Assembly: GCA_047495785.1 (NCBI GenBank)
Contig: JBLDXI010000003.1
Location: 1,674,001-1,738,000 of the forward strand
DNA from: Lepidodermella squamata
Taxonomy: Eukaryota; Gastrotricha
Reading direction: 5' to 3'
Length of the DNA: 64,000 nt
The notes beneath the pieces were generated by a model. That model made no database searches. It was not told the DNA's origin and was given only the letters and a program-made list of their open reading frames with translations. Positions 37,673 to 47,927 of the stretch are shown piece after piece (positions within the stretch are counted from its first letter, which is position 1; each line of letters opens with the position of its first letter). The position numbers and the translations under genes were made by a program.

Positions 37673-37742
37673 TCATCGGCCGGGAATCGAACCCGGGCCT
37701 CCCGCGTGGCAGGCGAGAATTCTACCACTGAACCACCGATGC
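37673..37742 (-). tRNA. tRNA-Gly (GCC), copy with damaged acceptor end
   Basis: Same sequence as the other tRNA-Gly(GCC) genes of the window through the T arm. Compared with them it lacks one base at the 3' acceptor end: the plus strand reads cttcatcgg instead of cttgcatcgg, so G1 has no C72 partner. Possibly a weakened gene or a pseudogene. Confidence 0.8.
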
Positions 37743-38559
37743 CTTGCTTACAGCGTGTAACGTTACATTGGTGTCATACATGCGTGTTAATTATTGTCCT
37801 CATGACGCGTTCTAAGCTCAGTTCACTCGCTTCTTTTCGCTCTCTTCATTTTAGGTTAGCAACAAATGAAAATGCGGCATTTTTCACAACTTTCCATTCA
37901 GATTAAATTAACTTTACTAAACGCTAAAATATTATATTATGTCTGCGCCGATGGCACCTGGAATTCATTGCCCCTTGAAATTGCAAAAGCTTTCCATTGA
38001 GCACTTTCAAACGGCAGCGCTTAAAAACTATACCCTATTTTACTTCGAAAGATGCGATTGATGTTACCCGGGCGCAATCCTAATATAAGAGCGCGCGCAG
38101 TGTCATTCAAATCGGTGAAAAAATAAGCTGAAATGCGAACACGCGCCGGCATCGCAAAAGTGACGCATACTTTCCTCAATAATATATTATTTTTCTCTTC
38201 ACACGTGCATGTGGCCCCGCCTTTCATGATGGCCTGTGTGCTGTGTCACTTCGGAGCACAATTCATAGCGTGCGGTCTGCCATCTTCGTAGCGACATTCC
38301 AGCCTATTTCGAGAGGAAGTTGTCCGACAAAAAAATTTACCGGCTAAGTAAAAAACGCGCGCTTACAGCCACCAAAAACCCTAAAATCAATTGCTACTCA
38401 CGCGACTCACTTCGTGCCCTGGCCCATTTTCTACTGTAAATCTATTTTAGCTGCCAAACAATCTTGGCTCTAACTTACGAAGCTGGAAATTACACTCCCC
38501 TCGGTCCAAAACCATGACTTTATTCCACTTCATGCTGGTGAGAAGTAAAAAAAAAGATG

Positions 38560-38728
38560 CAATTTTATATTTGTATGGTATGACATGAGTAAAACGTTTA
38601 TATCTGTACGGAGCCGCCCGAGATTTACGAGTCGGAACGAGCCGGAGGCGAGTTGCGATGAGTAAATCGAGTGCGGCGAGTTCAGATATGAACGATTTAC
38701 GAATGTTATACCGTAAAATATCGAATTG
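38560..38728. mobile_element. Palindromic fold-back (MITE-like) element
   Basis: Arms of about 50 bp are imperfect inverted repeats: caattttatatttgtatgg at the left matches the reverse complement of the right end, and aaacgtttatatctg pairs with cagatatgaacgattt. The GC-rich centre (gagccggaggcgagt) contains further symmetric gatttac/gtaaatc pieces. It sits about 60 bp upstream of the first glycosyltransferase-like start. No transposase is encoded. Confidence 0.6.
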
Positions 38729-38788
38729 TCATAGCGACTCGACATATATTTTTGACGACAATTCTATATTTTCACGATATTTTTAGTG

Positions 38789-40101
38789 ATGTCTATTTAC
38801 AGCCTGGAAAATCGGAAAAATTTATTTTTGGCAATTACGACTGTATTTACTCTCCTGCTCTGCTACTTCCTTTTCAACTATCATGCTATCATTGCTAATG
38901 TGGGATGCAATGTCGTAGTCCAAACGTATGCACCCACGAACCCGCCGGAAACAACTACGGACAAAAACTGGCCTATTCTCGAAACGCAACCATGGGCGAG
39001 TCGACTCGAGCTGCTTCTTTCAACAGCAACTAATGCCGATGCCGACAAGGAGAACAGGGAACTACTACTACCCTCGCTCACCTTATTTTGGCCCATGTCC
39101 CAGCCTCTGAATCTCGCTATGGTCAGTGATAAGGAAGACCCAACTGCCCCGGCGTTTCTAGAAAATATGACAAATGTCATGGACGAACTTCGTCCCGATA
39201 ATGTGACTGTGAGGACGCTGCTGGGCGTGAAAGCCTTCCCGGGTGATGGCTGGCATAAGGCTCAATGGATGAAGCTATGGGCCGACAACTTCACGAAAAA
39301 AGAATTCGTCGGGTATATAGATACGGACACGGTTTTCACGGCTCGGGTCACTCAGCGGGACCTGTTTGTTGATGGGAAACCAATTGTCCGGCCAAGGTAC
39401 GGCAAACCAATACCGGATTGGGAATGGCCCAGGGTTCCGGAAAGAACCTTCTCACTTCTCGGAATGAAGGGCAAGTTTCGTTTCCCACGTAAATTCTGTT
39501 GAAATTGAGATTTGCAGAACCTTTCAGCTGCATGTCGTACTTTCCGATCATTGTCAAAACAGCACATTTAGCGACGGTTCGCGAAACTGTTAGAAAACAT
39601 GCCAAGAAACCTTACTTCGACGCTGTTATGGCGAAGAAAAAGGACTACTCCGAGTACGGTCTGATTTGCACGGTTTTGTGGTACTTCTTCCGCGACGAAT
39701 ACTACTGGGTGATCAATGAGATGGAACTTGGCTGGACTGGGCCAGTACCACCGGGGCAAGTGGCTGATATACAAGAAGCTGGCATTCCACCGGAAATAAT
39801 GAATAGGCAACGGCCAAGGATAGCGCTTCACTGGACTTACTTCCCCGGTCATAACGAGACAGGTGCATTCAAAACGGCGATGCGGAAAGGGTACTGCTAC
39901 TCTCTGACGCATTCTGAGAAGCGCCCTGGCTTCTGCTCGATCTACAACCGTTTCGCTTCTGTAAATGAGAATCAGTTCCAATTCGAGGTTGTTGACTATT
40001 CAAAACGAAAAGGAGCGTATGAATCGCATCTTTTACGCATAGCGGAACTGGAAAGTTTTCCTCACTCGTGGAATAAATTGCAAGTGGATGCTCTGAAATA
40101 A
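38789..40101 (+). CDS. Type II membrane glycosyltransferase-like protein, copy 1
   Basis: Seen: exons 38789-39470 and 39518-40101 give 421 residues. A short cytoplasmic tail and one membrane segment (LAITTVFTLLLCYFLF) are followed by a lumenal domain. Motifs are TLFWPMSQPLNLAMV, DGWHKAQWMKLWADNF and FVGYIDTDTVFTARV; the DTD is a DxD-type metal/nucleotide-sugar site of GT-A enzymes. The second exon has conserved Cys, Trp and His positions (SCMSYFP, CTVLWYFFRDEYYW, ALHWTYFPG). Topology and DxD suggest a Golgi glycosyltransferase; the layout is reminiscent of DUF6492-type transferases, but I do not recognise a named eukaryotic family. Odd: the single intron uses a GC donor (aag-g|gcaagt) with an AG acceptor. 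The stop overlaps an AATAAA. Paralogues lie at 40725 and 52515. Confidence 0.66.
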
Positions 40102-40724
40102 ATCGCATCACTTTTTTTAATAAGCGTAATATTTGTTTTATATGGTGCAAAACGAGCTTAATATCAGATACCGTACCAACAGAGAATAATGTTAGACTCA
40201 AGCCTCAAATAAGCGTCACGGCGGTAAGGGAATTTCAATTGTAGGAACCTCTTTTCTGAACGTTTCTTCGTGAGACCGTAAACTTTGGTCGCTAGGTCGA
40301 GTTTTACAGAGCATAGCTGCTACCAACGGGTTGAAAATCTGATCTTGGCATGTCGCCGCGGCATCAATCACAGTAGTAGTGCACTGTCACAGCAGTTGCG
40401 CTATCGGGTGCGACTGCGAACTGGCCATGTGCGCAGTATTTTCATCCTGTGTCATTAACTATGCAAATTTTTCGTAAAAAAAACAGGAAACAACATTTCC
40501 ATGCAAAAGGTTAGAGGATAAATCTCCCTTTCTTCTTATATTTCTTGTTTTTTTCACATAAATTCCCATAACGATAAAAATCAAACTTTTGTTTGGGAAT
40601 GCATGCGAAAGCTGATGAGTTGTATAGGTGATCCTTATATGCATAACACCCATGATTCTGAAGTTAAATGAACTTGTCGGCACAGCCTAATTAGTCCGAA
40701 GCCACCACTTAATGCCAACTCTTA
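40102..40724. other. Intergenic spacer between two glycosyltransferase-like genes
   Basis: 623 bp without plausible coding sequence. It separates copies 1 and 2 of the family, consistent with tandem duplication. Confidence 0.5.
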
Positions 40725-42106
40725 ATGCTAAGCAGTACGTATAGTTATGATGAACTACATATTATGTGCGGTTTAGCAATGCTTATTTTTTACTGCCTGG
40801 AAAATCGGAAAACTTTCATATTGGCAATCTCAACTGTATTAACTCTCCTGCTCTGCTATTTACTTTTCAACTGTCATGCTACCACTTCTAATGAGGAATG
40901 CAACGTTGTAGTCCAAACGAATGCACGCCCGAACCTGCTGGAAACATCCACGGCCAAAAACCAGCGGTTGATTTCTGTCGAATCTCATTCATGGGCGAGT
41001 AATCTCGAGCTGTTTCTGTCAACGGCAACTTCTGCCGATGCTGAGAAGGAGAACAAGGAACAACTACTACCATCGCTTACCCTATTTTGGCCCATGTCCC
41101 AACCTCTGAATCTCGCTATGGTCAGTGATAAGGAGGATCCCACTGCCCCGGCGTTTCTAGAAAATATGAAGAGTTTCACGCATCAGCTTCGTCCCGGTAA
41201 TTTGACTGTTAGGACTTTGTTGGTCGAGAAGGCTTTTCCATACGATGGCTGGCACAAGTCTCAATGGATGAAGCTGTGGGCCGACAACTTCACGCAGTCG
41301 GAATTCGTAGGTTTCATAGATACGGACACGGTTTTTACCGCTCGAGTCACTCAGCGTGACCTATTTGTTGATGGAAAGCCAATCATGAGGCCGAAGTACG
41401 GCAAACCAGTACCTGCTTGGGAATGGGATAAGGTTCCAGAGAGAACCTTCAGACTTCTGGGGATGAAGGGCAAGTTTCGATTTCAAAATTCTTCTTATAT
41501 ATTATATTATAAAATGTTCCAGAACCTTTCAGCTGCATGTCGTTCTTTCCAGTGGTTGTGAAAACAGCTCATTTAGCAACCGTTCGCGAGACTATAAGAA
41601 AAAAGGCTGGGAAAGATTACTTTGACGCAGTAATGGCCAATGAAAGGTACTACTCTGAGTACGGTCTAATGTGCACTGTATTGTGGTACTTCTTTCGCGA
41701 CGAATACTACTGGGTGATCAATGAAATGGAACTAGGCTGGACGGGACCAGTACCCCCAGGGCAAGTGGCTAACCTACAAGAAGCTGGCATTCCACCGGAA
41801 ATAATGAATCGCCAACGGCCGAGTATTGCACTACACTGGACTTACTTCCCAGGTCATAGCGAGATAGATGCATTGAAAACGGCGATGCGGAAAGGGTACT
41901 GTTACTCGCTGACACGTTCCGAAAATCAGCCTGGCTTCTGCTCAATCTACAACCGTTCGGCTTCTGTTAACGAGAATCAGTTCCAATTTGAGATTGTTGA
42001 CTACTCAAAGCGAAACGGAGCGCTCGAGTCGCATCTATTGCGCTTAGAGGAACTGGAAAATTTCCCTCATTCGTGGAATAAATTGCGCGTGGATGATTTA
42101 GAATAA
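40725..42106 (+). CDS. Type II membrane glycosyltransferase-like protein, copy 2
   Basis: Seen: exons 40725-41469 and 41523-42106 give 442 residues; a later ATG at 40780 would give a product closer to copy 1. Membrane segment LAISTVLTLLLCYLLF, then WPMSQPLNLAMVSDKEDP, DGWHKSQWMKLWADNF and IDTDTVFTARV with the DxD motif. The second exon is 584 nt, the same length as in copies 1 and 3. The intron again begins with GC (gcaagttt) and ends with AG; no in-frame GT donor exists nearby. Inference: recently duplicated neighbour of copy 1 and probably a Golgi glycosyltransferase with the same type of activity; acceptor and donor sugars are unknown. Confidence 0.66.
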
Positions 42107-42412
42107 ATCGCCATGTCTATTATAAATAATTGAAGTAAAATTGATATTGGTATTTCGTGATATCTGATTGGATTTGGCTTCTCGGATCAGTGTACATTTG
42201 ATTTTATATTCATTATTTGGATCTGGACCTTCAGATTATTTTGGTTTCGTTTCGTTCTTTGATTTCGACCTCTATTTCGGATATTTTTGATGTAGTAGCG
42301 GGTGAATCATCGCTTTCATTTGTGCGCAAAATTTGAAAAACGGCGGTAGAAACAAAAAATATCACCATTTTATTCTTTTATCATAAAAATCTTCAATCGA
42401 ACACATGATATC
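42107..42412. other. Short convergent intergenic region
   Basis: 306 bp between the 3' ends of glycosyltransferase copy 2 (plus) and CDKAL1 (minus). AT-rich, nothing further seen. Confidence 0.5.
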
Positions 42413-45319
42413 TCATCGTCCGGAAATAAGCTTCAACAAAAACGGCGAATCTGCGAAAAAGTACAGCATGAAAGAGGAAAACACGCCGAAACATAGCACC
42501 GCCAGCAGATCAAACCGCCCATTTCGAGTCACTGCATTATCATTATTTTTCACATCATCGCCCTTCTCCACGCCTGGCTTATCGACCCCGTTCGTCACCA
42601 CGTGGTCATGCGACCTGACTTTCGACTCCGATTCGGTGATAACCGTGGCCGGGTTTCCGCCGAGAACCGTCAAAACCCGGCCTCGGACCGAGTGTTTAAT
42701 CGGGGCTTCGGTGATTTCGCACCGCACCATTTTACCGAGCAGACCAGGTGCGTCCGGAATTAGAACTTGGACGTAGTTTTTCGTGTGGCCGACCAGGCAT
42801 TGGCCGTCAAATGACCGCTCGGCGATGAGAACGTCCTCGGTCCTGCCGACCAGGTAGTCGTAGGTGCGGTAACTTCGAAAAACCTCGCTCATTCGTTTTG
42901 TTCGCTCCTTGGCCTGAAGAAGAAATAGAAGAAAAAATAGAAATATAACAAGGAATCAACCAAGGAATCAACATTGCGTCTCAAATGTTTGATCATCGAC
43001 AGAATAAATTACAAATTCCGAATAATTCGAGAAATGGCGACATTGCCAATTCAAGTTCATTGCGAAGTTAGAAATTCCGCTATAAATTTATATTCATATT
43101 ATCAAAGAAATCACGTTTTAGCTCAGCTAAAATATGCCTATTCTAAATTTTTGTGAAATTTCTGAGAAGAAAAATGGTTTTAAAGCGAAGAAAATCCAAT
43201 GAATCGTCTCTGGGCATTGCGATTTTTAATAGGTTAATAAGTCAATCCAGGAAAAATCACCCCTGTTTAAGAACCCGTCGAGAAATCAAAAAAATTTCTT
43301 TCACATCTTATGTTATTGATGAGTTTTAATTCGACTGATGATATTAAGCGATGGAATTGAATAGATTGAGTGAGAAAGATTCAAGATAAAAATTTCGGCT
43401 CAATTCGGGACCCAAACGAAACGAAAACGAAATTGCTTAGGGCGGCTTGTACCGAAACGGATATCCCATTTCGGTTTGTTTCGGCCATCCGAAAATTCGT
43501 TTCATCCCTATAAAAAATTGAATTTACATTGAGTTGTCCAACTTCTGTGGCAATTTGCGTGGCCGTTGGGAATGGGTTATTAATAACGGACGCATAAGAG
43601 TTCCATAACAAAATTGATGAATTTTGTAAGTAAATTTCTATTTTTCTGTTTTTGATTAAAATATTGCGATTTTATATTTGTTTTTTAATAAAAAAGCCAA
43701 AATGTCTTTTTAACAAAAATTCAGCCAATCCTAAATTCAAATTCAAATGCTATAGCTGACCAAGCGAATTTAAATATTTTTCCGAATTCACGTAGCAAAA
43801 TGATATAAACAAGGGTTGCAGGAACTACCAGTCTGTTCATTTTGGATTCAAAAAATTTCCCGAATATTTTTAATATTTTTAATGAAATTTCAACTTACCA
43901 CAGCTTTTTCGACCTGAGGCCAGCGAGCAGCCGGTGTGCCAGGCCGCATGTAGTACTGGTTGATGAAAACCGACGGAAACTGGTACCTCTCAATCAGCGC
44001 CAAACTGGCCTGAAAATCCTCATCAGACTCGGTCGGAAACGCGCAGATAAAATCAGTCGCAATCGACATTTCCGGCAGCCGCGCCTTCAAAAACTCAACA
44101 ATCCGCCCGAAATCGTCGACATTATACTCCCGCTTCATATCCCGCAGTACAAAATCACTGCCAGATTGAACAGGAATGTGTAGAAATGCGTACACCCGAG
44201 GATGGGCCAAAATTTTCGCGATATCTTCGAGATATTCATAAATATAAGGCGGATTAGTCATGCCAATTCGCATGCGGCAATGCTCCGGGATAACCTCAAC
44301 CAGCTGGTATAGCAACTGGGGTAGCGTTACCCCGATATCTTTCCCATAAGCCCCGGTGTCTTCTGAAGTCAGCCACAACTCAACCACCCCCTGAGAAAAC
44401 GCTTCCTTCGCCCTGGCTACTATTTCCTCGGGCCGATACGACGCCAAATCGCCGCGGGCTCGTTTCGTTTTGCAATACGTGCAGTGGTTAAGGCAGCCCG
44501 AATTGATTGAAATAATTTCAACTAAAGGATTTCGTCGAATTTTCGGCAGCGACAAATCAGGCCCGGCTCGATTCGATCGATTTTCGTTTTTGCGATGGCT
44601 CGGCGCGCCTAGCAACCGAACAGTCGAGCCTTTAACCGTCTCCTCAACGACCTCGGCAACTCGTTCGATTTGATGCGTGCCAACGATGGAAATTCCGTCG
44701 AGGTAATTCGCGCCCGGCTCGGCCTGAGGCACGCAGCCGGCTGCGACGACTCGCTTGCCTTTTTTCCCCGCTTCGATCACGTCGTTCATGAAATGGTGTT
44801 CGGCCGGGGTTTTTACCGTGCAGCTATTTAGCAGCCAAACGTCGGCGGATTCTCGGTCTTCGGTGATTTGGAATCCGGCTTTTGACAGTATACCGGCCAT
44901 AAATTCGCTGTCTGATGTGTTGTGAGAACAGCCCCAGGTTCGGCTGTAAACTTTGAATTTTTCTGAAAAAATGCAAGTCGAATTTTAATAAATCAATATC
45001 TATCAATATTTGCGAAATGGAGGTTTCACCACTAAATTTTCCAATTCGTTCGGCAACATTTTTTTCGAGAAAAAATTGAGGCAATTTAGTGCTTGAAGCC
45101 TATCAAAATTTTAATAAATTTACCTGGAATATATGAGTCGCATGTGGAGTCCATTTCTTCGGTTTTTACTACCGTGTTGTCAATAAGTTTTTTACGCGGC
45201 TTCCTTGGGTGCAGCACGACGCTACCATGAGGTCTTTGCCGTTCTTCATCTTCATTCTCTTTGTTGAAAATATCTTCGATATCAGGTATCGGTTCTGAGA
45301 TACACTTTTCCGAAGGCAT
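42413..45319 (-). CDS. cdkal1: CDKAL1: tRNA ms2t6A37 methylthiotransferase
   Basis: Seen: exons 45319-45124, 44962-43899 and 42913-42413 (minus) join in phase to 586 residues, close to the 579 of human CDKAL1. The N-terminal UPF0004 domain has the three cluster cysteines ([27 protein letters not shown]). The radical-SAM motif is [12 protein letters not shown]. Later motifs are [18 protein letters not shown] and [13 protein letters not shown] domain follows ([16 protein letters not shown]) and the protein ends with a hydrophobic tail ([18 protein letters not shown]). Known: CDKAL1 adds a methylthio group to t6A37 of tRNA-Lys(UUU) using two 4Fe-4S clusters, and the human protein is tail-anchored in the ER. 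All catalytic motifs are intact. The orthology call is strong. Confidence 0.93.
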
Positions 45320-47927
45320 GGTAATTTAAAACCACTAAAATATATTAAAAATAATTTTCAAACGATTTTACGGTAATACAGTACTAAAATAACAGAACAT
45401 GCTCGAAACAGCTCCAAAATCGAATCGAACCTACTAATTGCCTTTAACTAATCAAGTTTTTCTCAAACCATAATCTAATCCTTGTGGAGATTAAAACTTG
45501 AAAACAGGTTCCCGAGATTCATCTCGAATCAAATAAGGATTGTTTCGCTCCAAAACTCTGCAAAAACTAGCATAATTGTTATATTCTCGACAGAGCAAAA
45601 AAAAACATTTTTCCCCATATATTTTTCCAATTGTCTCCGCAGCGCCGCTTTTAGAAAGGGATTTAGCGACCTAAAACCACCACTATGAACTCAAATAATA
45701 ATGCCGATTGGCATCTACTCAAGTTTGAAGAATCGACTCTGATAGGCATAGCTTCAATCAAATACCTACTCTCATTGGAAATTATGCTTTCCTTTAGAAA
45801 CTAATCCTCAGCATTCGCGGAAGCTTGAGATCCGAACCTAATCAGCTATGAGCCAGCCCAGTCAACTCCGCAGAAAACCGGTTTGCCGACTCGCCCACGA
45901 GCGGTCAATGATCAAGGCCAACATCAACAGTCACCCGAATGATCTTGCAGACGGCATCCATTTCAACTGTGTAAATAGAACCCATTTAGTCGCCACTGTC
46001 GCTAACGAAATTTCTTCTATTTTTGTACTCGGCATAAAATTAATATTCCTCTTATTCGCGAGCTATTAAACGTCAAACTAGTTAAATGTAATCACTGCAA
46101 TTTGCGTGTCAAAGGCCGCGCCTATGGCCACAAAGATGAGTCGTGCTGTGTATGGAAATAATCATCGTGTCTCAAAGGCAATGTTATAGTTTGTATATAA
46201 CACAGTATACCAATAAAAGGTTTTCTCTCTCTTCTGGCACGTCAACGCGAGCCAACGCCGACGGCCGTCGCCGTTTCGGCAGCCACCATGGCTACGCACG
46301 CAGCAAGAAACGACTCAATGTAACGGAAGAACAAAACAGCCTCGACTACCTCGATCTAAACATGTTCATCAGTGTAGCAAATTTTTTAGCAAAATTGCGG
46401 GATTACTGGACACCTATGTCTTGATTAGTTCGTTGTCCAAATCTCTTCAATCGGTCCGCACAACTGCTGACGAGAAACGCCTCGCTGTTCTTGGCTGTCT
46501 AAAATCGCTTCGTTCAACCTCGAATATGCACAATTCGAGGAGAATTCGAATGTGGTCGTTGGGCAAGGCAGAAAGCGGACGGTTTTGAGAATTGCCGACG
46601 AACGTCACCGTTTCCTTGTGGCCAGTCTATCGCCCATCGAATCGGTGATCGAGTCGTTCTGCTCAACATTTGGTTCGGTTGCTGACTCTCTGCGTCCTAT
46701 GAGCTTCGATGCCATGGACTCGGAGATGATGATTAGACGCAACGGTACGAATCCGCTGAAAGCCAACGGCATCATCGAAGATGTTCTCGATGAGCATTTT
46801 GGTGGTCGAAACGCACCTAACGCGAACATAGGTCGAACGCACGAACTTTATGGTCGAGAAGTCCGAGTTGGACTGCTAGGATCTCTTTTAATAATATTTC
46901 ATTCGTCGAAACCTCATGGTTTCTTGCTTTCAAAATCTCCGTTTTTTGGTTCTAGAACTGTTCAAATAATTGATCATTGACATTGCAAGGGCAAATGGGA
47001 TAGCGCACAAGGCAGAGGGCAAGTTCTTGTTACTACAAATTTTGGATAAAACTTTAGCGGAAAACCGCTTGGATGGGATAAAGCTCGTGATGCTCATTTT
47101 CGGGTTGCACTTTTTTCTTTGCTTTTTTTACCATAGCTTTTTTTCCTACCACGTGACTCCGATGCAACAAACTATCAGAAATAAGTTTTTCACAGATATA
47201 AAATAATAAAAAATTCAAAACTGCACGTTTATTTGTATCAATATTTATTATTGGGATTGACATTCAGTTTGACATTTATTTACAAGAAAAGCGGGCTACA
47301 GACATTTTTGCGAAGAAGTCAACGGGGAAGCCCTCTTTTTGATGCAACGCTGAAAAAAAACTTCTACCTCATGTCTCTTGTCTTTTTACGGTCAAGTTGG
47401 TCTAAAGCTCGAACTTTTGCTATTGCTACTTTCTGTCTTTTGTCCTGGGCAATTTTCATTTCAACCTGGATCCAGGTGGCGGGTGGCGAGTGCGTTCCTT
47501 GAAACTTAGCGATCTAAACTTGGCGATCTGATAAACTCGAATTCAACTCAAATCAATCAACTCTTGATTTGAACTGAAGTCGAATCTGTGATAACAATAT
47601 TGTTCTTATGAATTTTGTGGAAAACTCTTTAACATGACACATTTTCCATCCTTAGCCTTGTTGAGGTCAGCAACGTATCTACCGGGTTATGAATGAGGAC
47701 CTGATTGGTAGGGATGACGGATGACCTATTTAGTAGGAGGGATGCATGGCATTTAAATTAAATTGAGAATCTAAATAGACAGGTCTGATTCCTACACTCA
47801 TGACGTCATCAGGAAATGTGTGCGCGGGTAGAAACTTGCTATTCACCTGGATCCTCTTAATCTTGTTTGTTATAATTCGTTGTTATATTTTTGTGATACA
47901 TTGTTAGATTTGCATTAAAATTTTGGA
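45320..47927. other. Long intergenic region with decayed coding-like fragments
   Basis: About 2.6 kb between CDKAL1 and SCYL2. Apart from the fragment at 46230-46880 and a short open piece at 46970-47100 there is no convincing gene. Open frames at 45848-46069 and 47233-47502 lack recognisable features. Confidence 0.5.
46230..46880 (+). pseudogene. Frame-disrupted coding-like segment, unrecognised
   Basis: Three overlapping plus-strand frames each carry a stretch of protein-like sequence that would follow one another if joined: RRFGSHHGYARSKKRLNV to LDLNMFIS (about 46260-46370), GLLDTYVLISSLSKSLQS to LGCLKSLRS (about 46400-46520), and VLRIADERHRFLVASLSP to GRTHELYGREVRVGL (about 46580-46875). 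No splice signals explain the shifts. It could be a decayed gene, or a real gene with sequence errors. No family is recognised. Confidence 0.35.

Larger units (their letters stand above)
37244..38788. other. Intergenic block with a tRNA cassette and a fold-back element
   Basis: About 1.5 kb without protein genes. It holds the convergent tRNA-Thr/tRNA-Gly pair (37522-37742) and a palindromic element (38560-38728), both listed separately. The rest shows nothing recognisable. Confidence 0.6.

Noticed and set aside
41461-41522. Read-through of the GC intron into KFRFQN as an alternative protein
   Set aside because: It reaches a stop or shifts frame, while removing the GC-AG intron restores the sequence conserved in all three paralogues.
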